Below are positions 1 to 7,249 of a DNA stretch of 64,000 bases, piece by piece. The notes beneath the pieces were generated by a model. The model ran no database searches and was not told where the DNA came from. It worked only from the letters and a program-made list of their open reading frames with translations. Position 1 is the stretch's first letter. Each line of letters opens with the position of its first letter. The stretch is from Escherichia coli (GTDB taxonomy: Bacteria; Pseudomonadota; Gammaproteobacteria; Enterobacterales; Enterobacteriaceae), in assembly GCF_011881725.1 (NCBI RefSeq), contig NZ_JAATUR010000016.1, forward strand, positions 1 to 64,000. Reading direction: 5' to 3'. A program made the position numbers and the translations under genes.

Positions 1-1
1 C

Positions 2-202
2 ATGCAACACGAACTACAACCTGATTCACTGGTTGATTTGAAATTCATCATGGCCGATACTGGCTTCGGTAAAACCTTCATCTATGACCGGATTAAGTCC
101 GGCGACCTGCCAAAAGCCAAAGTTATCCACGGGCGAGCAAGATGGTTATATCGTGACCATTGTGAATTCAAAAATAAGCTCTTAAGCCGCGCCAATGGGT
201 AA
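2..202 (+). CDS. torI: TorI, AlpA-type excisionase and TorR inhibitor
   Basis: A 66-residue protein that matches K-12 TorI as I recall it, over its full length. It is a small winged-helix DNA-binding protein of the AlpA/excisionase type: the region around residues 15-35 (FIMADTGFGKTFIYDRIKSG) is the helix-turn-helix typical of the family. TorI is known both as the recombination directionality factor that helps excise the KplE1 prophage and as an inhibitor of the TorR response regulator. The gene lies about 75 bp from an argW-derived attR core, as expected at the right end of this prophage. The start codon sits at base 2, so its ribosome binding site and the rest of the prophage are outside the window. 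Confidence 0.93.
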   Translation: MQHELQPDSLVDLKFIMADTGFGKTFIYDRIKSGDLPKAKVIHGRARWLYRDHCEFKNKLLSRANG

Positions 203-275
203 AATAGCGGGTAAAATATTTCTCACATCTAAAAAACACCATTCCAATCAATCCCCTGCATCGTCAAGTAGATGT

Positions 276-294
276 CTGCAGGGGACACCATTTA
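276..294 (+). other. attR core of a KplE1-type prophage (argW 3' end)
   Basis: The bases CTGCAGGGGACACCA followed by TTTA reproduce the 3' end of tRNA-Arg argW (acceptor stem plus CCA), without the rest of a tRNA. The site follows torI directly, which is where the right attachment site of the KplE1 prophage lies in K-12. Seen: the tRNA-like 3' end. Known: KplE1 integrates at argW. Inferred: this is attR and the functional argW lies left of the window. Confidence 0.8.
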
Positions 295-483
295 TCCCTC
301 AAGCGAAACCTCCCCAGCTCCATCAGAAATTGATTCAGCAGCGTTGTTGCCCTGTATCCACTTGCTTATCCGGCAATCGAAAACATGACCCAGAATCCTG
401 ATCGTGAATCTGGCGTGACCCAATGCTACACCTTGATGGATACGCAGGTCCGTGATACGTGAGACAGGTTACGTGGGTACGGC

Positions 484-531
484 TTTTTTCCGGTTGAAGG
501 ATATAGCGCTATCGGCAACAACCGGAAAAAA
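484..531. repeat. Perfect 13-bp inverted repeat downstream of cscB
   Basis: TTTTTTCCGGTTG at 484-496 is matched by its exact complement CAACCGGAAAAAA at 519-531, with a 22-base loop. It lies 8 bases beyond the cscB stop codon. A transcript from either strand would fold with U-rich then A-rich outer arms, so it could stop or protect the cscKB mRNA. There is no T-run after the stem, so it is not a textbook rho-independent terminator. Confidence 0.6.
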
Positions 532-538
532 TTTATGT

Positions 539-1786
539 TTATGTCACTGAAGGTACAGGCGTTTCCAGCACGGTTTGCTCTCGTTTTTTACTCAAAAAGA
601 AAATGCCAAATAGCAACATCAGGCAGACGATCCCCGAGATGGCGAAGAAAACAGTCTGGTAGCCTGCAAAGTCAAAGAGGATACCTGTTGGCGTTGAAAG
701 CAACACGATCCCCAACGAGCTGGCAATTTGAAAACCAATCAGAAAGATCGTCGACGACAGGCGCTTATCAAAGTTTGCTACGCTGTATTTGAATACAGAT
801 ATGACGCAAAGTGGAACCTCTATGGCATGTAACAGCTTCACCAATGAAATGATCCAGGGATTCACGAACAGAGCGCAGGAGAGAATACGCAACGCCATAA
901 TCACCACTCCGATGAGTAACGCGTTTTTTGGCCCAACCCGATTAACAAAGAAGGGAATCGTCGCCATACACAGCGCTTCAAGCACAACCTGGAATGAGTT
1001 GAGATAACCATACACGCGCGTTCCGACATCGTGTGATTCGAACAGACCGGCATAAAATACAGGAAAGAGTTGTTGATCAAAAATGTTATAGAAAGACCAC
1101 GTCCCCACAATAAATACGACGAAGATCCAGAAGTTTCGATCCTTGAAGACAGCGATAAAATCCTCTTTTTTTACCCCTCCAGCTTCCGTCGTTACGCACT
1201 GCTGATCCTTATCTTTAAAACGCATGTTGATCATCATAAATACAGCGCCAAATAGTGAGACCAGCCAAAAGTTGATATGGGGATTGATACTAAAAAAGAT
1301 GCCAGCAAAGAACGCGCCAATTGCATAGCCAAAAGATCCCCAGGCACGCGCTGTTCCATATTCGAAATGAAAATTCCGCGCCATTTTTTCGGTGAAACTA
1401 TCAAGCAGACCGCATCCAGCCAGATACCCCAGCCCAAAAAAGAGCGACCCCAGAATTAGACCTAAAGAAAAATGGCTTTGCAGTAACGGTTCATAAACGT
1501 AAATCATAAACGGCCCGGTCAGGACCAGGATGAAACTCATACACCAGATGAGCGGTTTCTTCAGGCCAAGCTTATCCTGAATAATGCCGTAGGCCACCAT
1601 AAACAGCATGCTGGTAAACTGGTTGACCGAATAAAGTGTACCTAATTCCGTCCCTGTCAAACCTAAATGCCCTTTCAGCCAAATGGCGTATAACGACCAC
1701 CACAGCGACCAGGAAATAAAAAAGAGAAATGAGTAGCTGGATGCAAAACGATAGTACGCATTTCTGAAGGGAATATTCAGCGCCAT
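539..1786 (-). CDS. cscB: CscB sucrose/proton symporter
   Basis: A 415-residue polytopic membrane protein of the major facilitator superfamily, in the LacY-like oligosaccharide:H+ symporter branch. The start MALNIPFRNAYYRF and the length match the known E. coli CscB. Twelve hydrophobic segments are apparent, and the LacY-like N-terminus carries the typical aromatic run (FFISWSLWWSLYAIWL). It brings sucrose into the cytoplasm unmodified, with a proton, where CscA cleaves it. It lies downstream of cscK on the same strand with a 62-base gap, so the two form a cscKB operon read from the shared control region with cscA. Several residues differ from the sequence I recall (for example Ile72, Ser109), as expected for a natural variant. 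Confidence 0.96.
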   Translation of the reverse strand: MALNIPFRNAYYRFASSYSFLFFISWSLWWSLYAIWLKGHLGLTGTELGTLYSVNQFTSMLFMVAYGIIQDKLGLKKPLIWCMSFILVLTGPFMIYVYEPLLQSHFSLGLILGSLFFGLGYLAGCGLLDSFTEKMARNFHFEYGTARAWGSFGYAIGAFFAGIFFSINPHINFWLVSLFGAVFMMINMRFKDKDQQCVTTEAGGVKKEDFIAVFKDRNFWIFVVFIVGTWSFYNIFDQQLFPVFYAGLFESHDVGTRVYGYLNSFQVVLEALCMATIPFFVNRVGPKNALLIGVVIMALRILSCALFVNPWIISLVKLLHAIEVPLCVISVFKYSVANFDKRLSSTIFLIGFQIASSLGIVLLSTPTGILFDFAGYQTVFFAISGIVCLMLLFGIFFLSKKREQTVLETPVPSVT

Positions 1787-1848
1787 AATTACCTGCCTGT
1801 CGTTAAAAAAATTTACGTCCTGTTCAGAGGCAAGAGCGACCTCGCGGT

Positions 1849-2772
1849 TTACTTACACCATTCCAGATCCTGCCGACATGGTAGCGCCGTCATCGCCCCC
1901 TTCGCCGTTACTGCAAGCGCTCCGCAACGTTGAGCGAGATCGATAATTCGTTGCAATTCGCGATCATCCGCAGATAAGCCCGTGGCGGACAGACCTGCAA
2001 GTAACCCGGCGACAAACGCATCACCAGCCCCGGTGCTATCCACACAATTCACGGACATTCCGGCAAAATGGTGAACTTCCCCACGATAGCAGGCCACCAC
2101 CCCTTCAGCGCCTTTCGTCACCAACAGCATGGCGATTTCATATTCTGCTGCCAGGGCGCGTATATCCCGGTCGCTTTGCGCTTTTCCGCTGATAAGTCGC
2201 CATTCTTCTTCCGAGAGCTTGACCACGTCCGCCAGTTGTAGTGCCTGTTGCAAACACATGCGAAGCAACTGCTCGTCTTGCCAAAGGTCTTCACGGATGT
2301 TGGGATCGAAGCTGACAAAACCTCCGGCCCGCCGGATCGCTGCCATCGCAGTAAATGCGCTGGTACGTGAAGGTTCTGCAGACAACGCGATCGAGCAGAG
2401 ATGTAACCATTCGCCATATCGCCAACAGGGCAAGTCGGTCGTCTCTAAAAAAAGATCGGCGCTGGGGCGGACCATAAACGTAAATGAACGTTCTCCCTGA
2501 TCGTTGAGATCGACAAGCACAGTGGAGGTCCGATGCCATTCATCCTGCTTCAGATACGTGGTTTCGACTCCCTCCGTTATCAGCGTTCGTTGCATTAACG
2601 CGCCAAAAGGATCATCCCCCACCCGGCCTATAAAACCACTTATTCCACCTAATCTGGCGATTCCCACCGCAACGTTAGCCGGCGCACCTCCAGGACAAGG
2701 CAGTAACCGCCCGTCTGATTCTGGCAACAGATCCACGACCGCATCCCCTAAAACCCATACTTTGGCTGACAT
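1849..2772 (-). CDS. cscK: CscK fructokinase
   Basis: A 307-residue PfkB-family (ribokinase-like) sugar kinase that phosphorylates the fructose released by CscA to fructose 6-phosphate. The N-terminal PfkB signature region is visible (GGAPANVAVGIARLGG, about residues 28-43). So is the C-terminal ATP/anion-hole signature with the catalytic Asp in DSTGAGDAFVAG (about residues 246-257). It is the first gene of the cscKB operon. Its start at 2772 faces the cscA start across a 215-base region holding two CscR operators and a CRP site. This explains how sucrose metabolism proceeds without a sucrose PTS: symport, cleavage, then phosphorylation. Confidence 0.95.
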   Translation of the reverse strand: MSAKVWVLGDAVVDLLPESDGRLLPCPGGAPANVAVGIARLGGISGFIGRVGDDPFGALMQRTLITEGVETTYLKQDEWHRTSTVLVDLNDQGERSFTFMVRPSADLFLETTDLPCWRYGEWLHLCSIALSAEPSRTSAFTAMAAIRRAGGFVSFDPNIREDLWQDEQLLRMCLQQALQLADVVKLSEEEWRLISGKAQSDRDIRALAAEYEIAMLLVTKGAEGVVACYRGEVHHFAGMSVNCVDSTGAGDAFVAGLLAGLSATGLSADDRELQRIIDLAQRCGALAVTAKGAMTALPCRQDLEWCK

Positions 2773-2877
2773 CTTTCTCCCTCAAATTCATCTGGTTTAC
2801 GCATAGTGATAAACCTCTTTTTCGCAAAATCGTCATGGATTTACCCAAACATGCCTGTTCGATCACAAAACCACATA

Positions 2878-2889
2878 GTTAACGTTAAC
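2878..2889. promoter_or_regulatory. CscR operator 1 (cscK-proximal)
   Basis: GTTAACGTTAAC is a perfect 12-bp palindrome of the LacI/GalR type. An identical copy lies 64 bp away, six helical turns, in the cscK-cscA divergent region. Repetition, symmetry and location make it the likely CscR operator serving cscKB. Binding itself is inferred. Confidence 0.85.
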
Positions 2890-2892
2890 ATT

Positions 2893-2908
2893 TGTGATTA
2901 TCATCACA
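2893..2908. promoter_or_regulatory. CRP-cAMP site in the cscK/cscA control region
   Basis: TGTGA-TTATCA-TCACA matches the CRP consensus TGTGA-N6-TCACA at every conserved base. It lies between the two CscR operators in the divergent promoter region. This fits the known catabolite repression of chromosomal sucrose genes. Confidence 0.88.
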
Positions 2909-2941
2909 CTTATAAAGAAAGTGGCCTTTATCTTTATAAAA

Positions 2942-2953
2942 GTTAACGTTAAC
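2942..2953. promoter_or_regulatory. CscR operator 2 (cscA-proximal)
   Basis: A second exact copy of GTTAACGTTAAC, centred about 40 bases before the cscA start codon. It would allow repression of cscA and, with the other operator, DNA looping. The 64-bp centre-to-centre distance puts both on the same helix face. Confidence 0.85.
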
Positions 2954-2987
2954 AATTCACCAAATTTGCTTAACCAGGATGATAAAA

Positions 2988-4421
2988 ATGATGCAATCTC
3001 GTTTGCATGAAGCGCAAAACGCACTGGCAAAACTTCACGAGCGCCGGGGCAATACTTTCTATCCTCATTTTCACCTCGCGCCTCCTGCCGGGTGGATGAA
3101 CGATCCGAACGGCCTGATCTGGTTTAACGATCGCTATCACGCGTTTTATCAACATCACCCGATGAGCGAACACTGGGGGCCAATGCACTGGGGACATGCC
3201 ACCAGTGACGATATGATCCACTGGCAACATGAGCCTATTGCGCTAGCGCCGGGAGACGAGGATGACAAAGACGGATGTTTTTCAGGCAGCGCTGTCAATG
3301 ACAATGGCGTGCTCTCACTTATCTACACCGGCCACGTCTGGCTCGGTGGCGCAGGTAATGATGATGCAATTCGCGAAGTACAATGTCTGGCCACCAGCCG
3401 TGATGGTATTCATTTCGAGAAACAGGGCGTGATCCTCACTCCGCCTGAAGGAGTCATGCACTTCCGCGATCCTAAAGTGTGGCGTGAGGCCAATACCTGG
3501 TGGATGGTGGTAGGCGCGAAAGACCCTGGCAACACGGGGCAGATCCTGCTTTATCGCGGTAGTTCACTGCGAGAATGGACCTTCGATCGCGTACTGGCCC
3601 ACGCTGACGCGGGTGAAAGCTATATGTGGGAATGCCCGGACTTTTTCAGCCTTGGCGATCAGCATTACCTGATGTTTTCCCCGCAGGGAATGAAAGCCGA
3701 GGGATACAGTAAACGAAATCGCTTTCAGAGCGGCGTAATACCCGGAATGTGGTCGCCAGGACGACTTTTTGCGCAATCCGGTCACTTTATGGAACTTGAT
3801 AACGGGCATGATTTTTATGCGCCGCAAAGCTTTTTAGCGAAGGATGGCAGACGTATTGTTATCGGCTGGATGGATATGTGGGAGTCGCCAATGCCCTCAA
3901 AACGTGAAGGCTGGGCAGGTTGCATGACGTTGGCGCGCGAGCTATCAGAGAGCAATGGTAAACTCCTACAGCGCCCGGTACGCGAAGCTGAGTCATTACG
4001 CCAGCAGTATCTGTATGTTCCCCCTGGCACTGTCAACCACAAATACGTTTTGCAGGAGAACGCGCAAGCGGTTGAGGTTCTGTTGCAGTGGTCTCTGAAG
4101 AACAGTGATGCTGAGCATTACGGATTACAGCTCGGCACAGGAATGCGGCTATATGTCGATAACCAGTCCGAACGACTCGTTTTGTGGCGGTATTACCCAG
4201 AAGAAAATTTAGACGGTTACCGCAGTATTCCCCTTCCACAATGTGACACACTTGCGCTAAGGATATTTATCGATACATCATCCGTGGAAGTGTTCATTAA
4301 TGATGGGGAAGCGGTGATGAGTAGCAGAATCTATCCGCAGCCAGAAGAACGGGAACTGTCGCTCTATGCCGCCCACGGGGAGGCCATACTGCAACAAAGT
4401 GCCCTCTGGCAACTGGGGTAA
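2988..4421 (+). CDS. cscA: CscA sucrose hydrolase (invertase)
   Basis: A glycoside hydrolase family 32 enzyme that splits intracellular sucrose into glucose and fructose. The three family motifs are present: WMNDPNG with the nucleophile Asp39, FRDP with the transition-state-stabilising Asp, and WECPDF with the acid/base Glu. A five-bladed propeller domain is followed by the C-terminal beta-sandwich (from about residue 330). I take the ATG at 2988 (MMQSRL), giving 478 residues, because AGGA at 2976-2979 is well spaced and the known protein starts MTQSRL. An ATG at 2979 overlaps that ribosome binding site. No signal peptide is visible, so it is cytoplasmic. It converges on cscR with only 7 bases between the stops. 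Confidence 0.95.
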   Translation: MMQSRLHEAQNALAKLHERRGNTFYPHFHLAPPAGWMNDPNGLIWFNDRYHAFYQHHPMSEHWGPMHWGHATSDDMIHWQHEPIALAPGDEDDKDGCFSGSAVNDNGVLSLIYTGHVWLGGAGNDDAIREVQCLATSRDGIHFEKQGVILTPPEGVMHFRDPKVWREANTWWMVVGAKDPGNTGQILLYRGSSLREWTFDRVLAHADAGESYMWECPDFFSLGDQHYLMFSPQGMKAEGYSKRNRFQSGVIPGMWSPGRLFAQSGHFMELDNGHDFYAPQSFLAKDGRRIVIGWMDMWESPMPSKREGWAGCMTLARELSESNGKLLQRPVREAESLRQQYLYVPPGTVNHKYVLQENAQAVEVLLQWSLKNSDAEHYGLQLGTGMRLYVDNQSERLVLWRYYPEENLDGYRSIPLPQCDTLALRIFIDTSSVEVFINDGEAVMSSRIYPQPEERELSLYAAHGEAILQQSALWQLG

Positions 4422-4428
4422 CACAGTA

Positions 4429-5424
4429 TCAGGTGGAGCAACGGATCAGCAGCGGGCAAGGGATCCGCGTCTGTCTCCCCCCTTCACGACCTTCAATAAT
4501 ATGCAATGCAGCTTCCCGCCCGATAATGTCGTGTGGAAGCTGAATTGTGGTCAGCGGCGGTAAAAACAGATGCCCAACACCAACCAGATTGTCAAAGCCC
4601 ATTACGGCGACATCCTGCGGGATACGGATCCCCTTCGCCAGAAGAACCTGATAAGCCACAAAGGCTGCGCGATCGTTACCACAAATCAGAACATCGAAAT
4701 CTGGTTTGCCAGATGGGAAGTGAGCGTTCAGTAAACCAGCGAGATCGGTGTAGTGATCGTCACCTGTTGCCATATGAAATTGCTTCGTCTCAGCCAGATC
4801 TCGTCCGGCATCACGCCAGGCCTGTTCAAATCCCTGCCGACGATACCCTGTCGCCAGCGCACCTTCCGGTAACCAGAAGCATAACGGTTGACGATACCCC
4901 GCCGCGAGCAAATGCTGTGTTGCTTCATATTGTGCAGTGTAATCATCAGGAATATAGCTGGGTAACGCAGGGTCATCCGCCACACAGTTCGCCAAAACAA
5001 TATTTTCGCCATGCAGAGACTCAGGCAGCGTGATATGCCGCAACCCCATTGTGGTATAGATAATGCCATCAGGACGGTGGGCAAGCAGTTGCCGCGCCGC
5101 GCGGGCAGCATCATCTTCAGAAAAAATATTGATTAAAAAACTGTTCCAGCCGAACTCGCTGGCGGTTTGCTCAATGGCAAGCAGAATATCAACAGAGAAA
5201 GGTGTGGTAGCAGTATCCTGCGCCAACACGGCGAGAGTCGACGGCTTACGTCCCTGAGTGCGCATCTTACGGGCGGAAAGATCAGGGACATAATTCAGGG
5301 CCTGGATCGCCTGCAATACACAGTCGCGCGTTGCAGGACGCACAGATTCTGCATTATGCATCACCCGGGAGACTGTCATCATCGACACCCCCGCCAGGCG
5401 TGCTACATCCTTTAATGAAGCCAT
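4429..5424 (-). CDS. cscR: CscR, LacI-family repressor of the sucrose genes
   Basis: A 331-residue LacI/GalR-family repressor. The N-terminal helix-turn-helix (SLKDVARLAGVSMMTVSR, residues 3-20) and hinge helix precede a periplasmic-binding-protein-like effector domain. It represses cscKB and cscA when sucrose is absent, presumably through the two GTTAAC-GTTAAC palindromes upstream of cscA. The open frame extends 68 codons further upstream. I chose the ATG at 5424 (MASLKDVARLAG) because the DNA-binding domain begins there, as in the known CscR. It is convergent with cscA. Its own promoter must lie in the 5425-5670 stretch, where I see no copy of the operator. Confidence 0.94.
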   Translation of the reverse strand: MASLKDVARLAGVSMMTVSRVMHNAESVRPATRDCVLQAIQALNYVPDLSARKMRTQGRKPSTLAVLAQDTATTPFSVDILLAIEQTASEFGWNSFLINIFSEDDAARAARQLLAHRPDGIIYTTMGLRHITLPESLHGENIVLANCVADDPALPSYIPDDYTAQYEATQHLLAAGYRQPLCFWLPEGALATGYRRQGFEQAWRDAGRDLAETKQFHMATGDDHYTDLAGLLNAHFPSGKPDFDVLICGNDRAAFVAYQVLLAKGIRIPQDVAVMGFDNLVGVGHLFLPPLTTIQLPHDIIGREAALHIIEGREGGRQTRIPCPLLIRCST

Positions 5425-5670
5425 ACCCAAGCCGTTCGCCGTAAAACGGGCACTGTAGCAGAAACAGACGTCACTGGCGAGACCCGACGATATTCCCAAC
5501 GTCCAGTCAGCCGACACTGTAATACAATAAAAAACAACAATAAGCCCCGGAACAATCGTCTCCAGTTTCGTTCCCGCTCCCGCCAGCGAGTAACCGTCCA
5601 GGAGGGAGTTGGTAGAAAACAATACCAACTGGCATCGCCAGTCCGGATAACAGAATATAAATAGGGATCA
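5425..5670. other. cscR upstream region and cassette junction, no gene assigned
   Basis: The stretch lies between the cscR start and the dsdX remnant and should hold the cscR promoter. On the minus strand two overlapping hydrophobic frames run towards cscR: one is the in-frame extension of cscR, the other reads LIPIYILLSGLAMPVGIVFY in part. Neither has an obvious start or a family I recognise. They may be debris of a lost membrane-protein gene or chance. Confidence 0.4.
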
Positions 5671-5781
5671 GTGTGCTGCGGCGCTAAGTTCAATGAAACT
5701 TTCAAATACTATACGACAGCGACATTTATCGCTTTAGTCGTCGCTCTGGCGGGCACATTCCTGCTGTCATTTATCATCTAA
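5671..5781 (+). pseudogene. dsdX: dsdX 3' remnant (D-serine transporter tail)
   Basis: Reading the plus strand to the stop at 5779-5781 gives [19 protein letters not shown] and then [15 protein letters not shown]. This corresponds to the last 35 or so residues of the D-serine permease DsdX ([20 protein letters not shown] in K-12, from memory). The remaining roughly 400 codons and the activator gene dsdC are gone, replaced by the csc genes. A stop codon (5662-5664) closes the frame just upstream. It cannot make a transporter and marks the right junction of the sucrose cassette. Such a replacement of dsdC and dsdX by csc genes is described for sucrose-positive E. coli. Confidence 0.88.
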
Positions 5782-5798
5782 GCGCAAAGAGACGTACT

Positions 5799-7127
5799 AT
5801 GGAAAACGCTAAAATAAATTCGCTCATCGCCCAGTATCCGTTGTTAGAGGATCTGGTTGCTCTTAACGAAACCACCTGGTTTAACCCTGGCACGACCTCA
5901 TTGGCGGAAGGTTTACCTTATGTTGGCCTGACCGAACAGGATGTTCAGGACGCCCATGCGCGCTTATCTCGTTTTGCGCCCTATCTGGCAAAAGCATTTC
6001 CTGAAACAGCTGCCACAGGTGGGATTATTGAGTCAGAACTGGTTGCCATTCCGGCCATGAAAAAACGGCTGGAAAAGGAATATCAGCAACCAATTAGCGG
6101 ACAGTTGCTACTGAAAAAAGATAGCCATTTGCCAATTTCCGGCTCCATAAAAGCACGCGGTGGGATTTATGAAGTCCTGGCCCATGCAGAAAAACTGGCT
6201 CTGGAAGCGGGATTGCTGACCGTTGAAGATGACTACAGCAAACTGCTATCACCTGAATTTAAAAAGTTTTTTAGCCAATACAGCATTGCGGTGGGTTCAA
6301 CCGGAAACCTGGGATTATCAATCGGTATTATGAGCGCCTGCATTGGCTTTAAGGTAACGGTGCATATGTCTGCTGATGCCCGCGCCTGGAAAAAAGCGAA
6401 ACTGCGTAGCCATGGCGTAACGGTTGTGGAATACGAGCAAGATTATGGTGTTGCAGTCGAAGAGGGACGCAAAGCAGCGCAGACTGATCCGAACTGTTTC
6501 TTTATTGATGATGAGAATTCCCGCACCTTGTTCCTTGGGTATGCCGTCGCAGGTCAGCGTCTCAAAGCGCAATTTGCCGGGCAAGGTCGTGTCGTCGATG
6601 CTGATAACCCTCTGTTTGTCTATCTGCCGTGTGGAGTGGGCGGTGGTCCTGGAGGCGTTGCATTCGGGCTTAAACTGGCCTTTGGCGATAATGTTCACTG
6701 TTTTTTTGCCGAACCAACGCACTCCCCGTGTATGTTGTTAGGCGTCCATACCGGATTACACGATCAGATTTCTGTTCAGGATATTGGTATCGACAACCTT
6801 ACCGCGGCGGATGGCCTGGCCGTTGGTCGCGCGTCGGGCTTTGTTGGACGGGCAATGGAGCGTCTTCTTGATGGCTTCTATACCCTTAGCGATCAAACTA
6901 TGTATGACATGCTTGGCTGGCTGGCGCAGGAAGAAGGCATTCGTCTTGAACCTTCGGCACTGGCGGGTATGGCCGGTCCTCAGCGTATTTGCGCATCAGT
7001 AAGTTACCAACAGATGAACGATTTCAATGCCGAACAATTGCGTAACGCCACACATCTGGTGTGGGCGACGGGAGGTGGAATGGTGCCAGAAGAAGAGATG
7101 AAACAATATCTGGCTAAAGGCCGCTAA
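5799..7127 (+). CDS. dsdA: DsdA D-serine dehydratase (ammonia-lyase)
   Basis: A 442-residue pyridoxal-phosphate enzyme that converts D-serine to pyruvate and ammonia. The PLP-binding Lys118 sits in [11 protein letters not shown], and a glycine-rich phosphate-binding loop ([13 protein letters not shown]) follows at about residues 279-291. Length and sequence match K-12 DsdA almost throughout. Normally dsdXA is activated by DsdC, but here dsdC and most of dsdX are missing. The gene is therefore intact but orphaned from its usual promoter and transporter. Any expression must come from the DNA between cscR and the dsdX remnant, or from within the remnant. D-serine detoxification may be weak or unregulated in this strain. 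Confidence 0.96.
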   Translation: MENAKINSLIAQYPLLEDLVALNETTWFNPGTTSLAEGLPYVGLTEQDVQDAHARLSRFAPYLAKAFPETAATGGIIESELVAIPAMKKRLEKEYQQPISGQLLLKKDSHLPISGSIKARGGIYEVLAHAEKLALEAGLLTVEDDYSKLLSPEFKKFFSQYSIAVGSTGNLGLSIGIMSACIGFKVTVHMSADARAWKKAKLRSHGVTVVEYEQDYGVAVEEGRKAAQTDPNCFFIDDENSRTLFLGYAVAGQRLKAQFAGQGRVVDADNPLFVYLPCGVGGGPGGVAFGLKLAFGDNVHCFFAEPTHSPCMLLGVHTGLHDQISVQDIGIDNLTAADGLAVGRASGFVGRAMERLLDGFYTLSDQTMYDMLGWLAQEEGIRLEPSALAGMAGPQRICASVSYQQMNDFNAEQLRNATHLVWATGGGMVPEEEMKQYLAKGR

Positions 7128-7140
7128 TTATTTTTCAATA

Positions 7141-7176
7141 CAGCATCGCCATCCTTTCCCTGGCTGAGCGATGCTG
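7141..7176. terminator. Hairpin between dsdA and emrY
   Basis: CAGCATCGC (7141-7149) pairs perfectly with GCGATGCTG (7168-7176), 13 bases after the dsdA stop. There is no strong T-run, so termination strength is uncertain. Two converging genes flank it. Confidence 0.5.
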
Positions 7177-7249
7177 CTCGATAATATCCTGCATAATATA
7201 TTAAAGAGAACTCATTGGATTCCCCCACTATAGTCCTCTCTTTTTAACA

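Larger units (their letters stand above)
203..538. other. Prophage/sucrose-cassette junction, no convincing gene
   Basis: This gap holds the attR core and then a stretch that does not look like K-12 dsdC, which follows attR there. On the minus strand an uninterrupted frame of 58 codons (468 down to 292) ends in a stop inside the attR flank. It has no ATG, so it may be the tail of a lost gene or chance. Next to cscB lies a long perfect inverted repeat, listed separately. I see nothing else. Confidence 0.5.

Noticed and set aside
195-401. 68-codon plus-strand frame after torI
   Set aside because: It crosses the attR core, has no ribosome binding site and no recognisable content.
5425-5628. 68-codon N-terminal extension of CscR
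   Set aside because: The LacI-type DNA-binding domain begins at 5424, and all known relatives start there.
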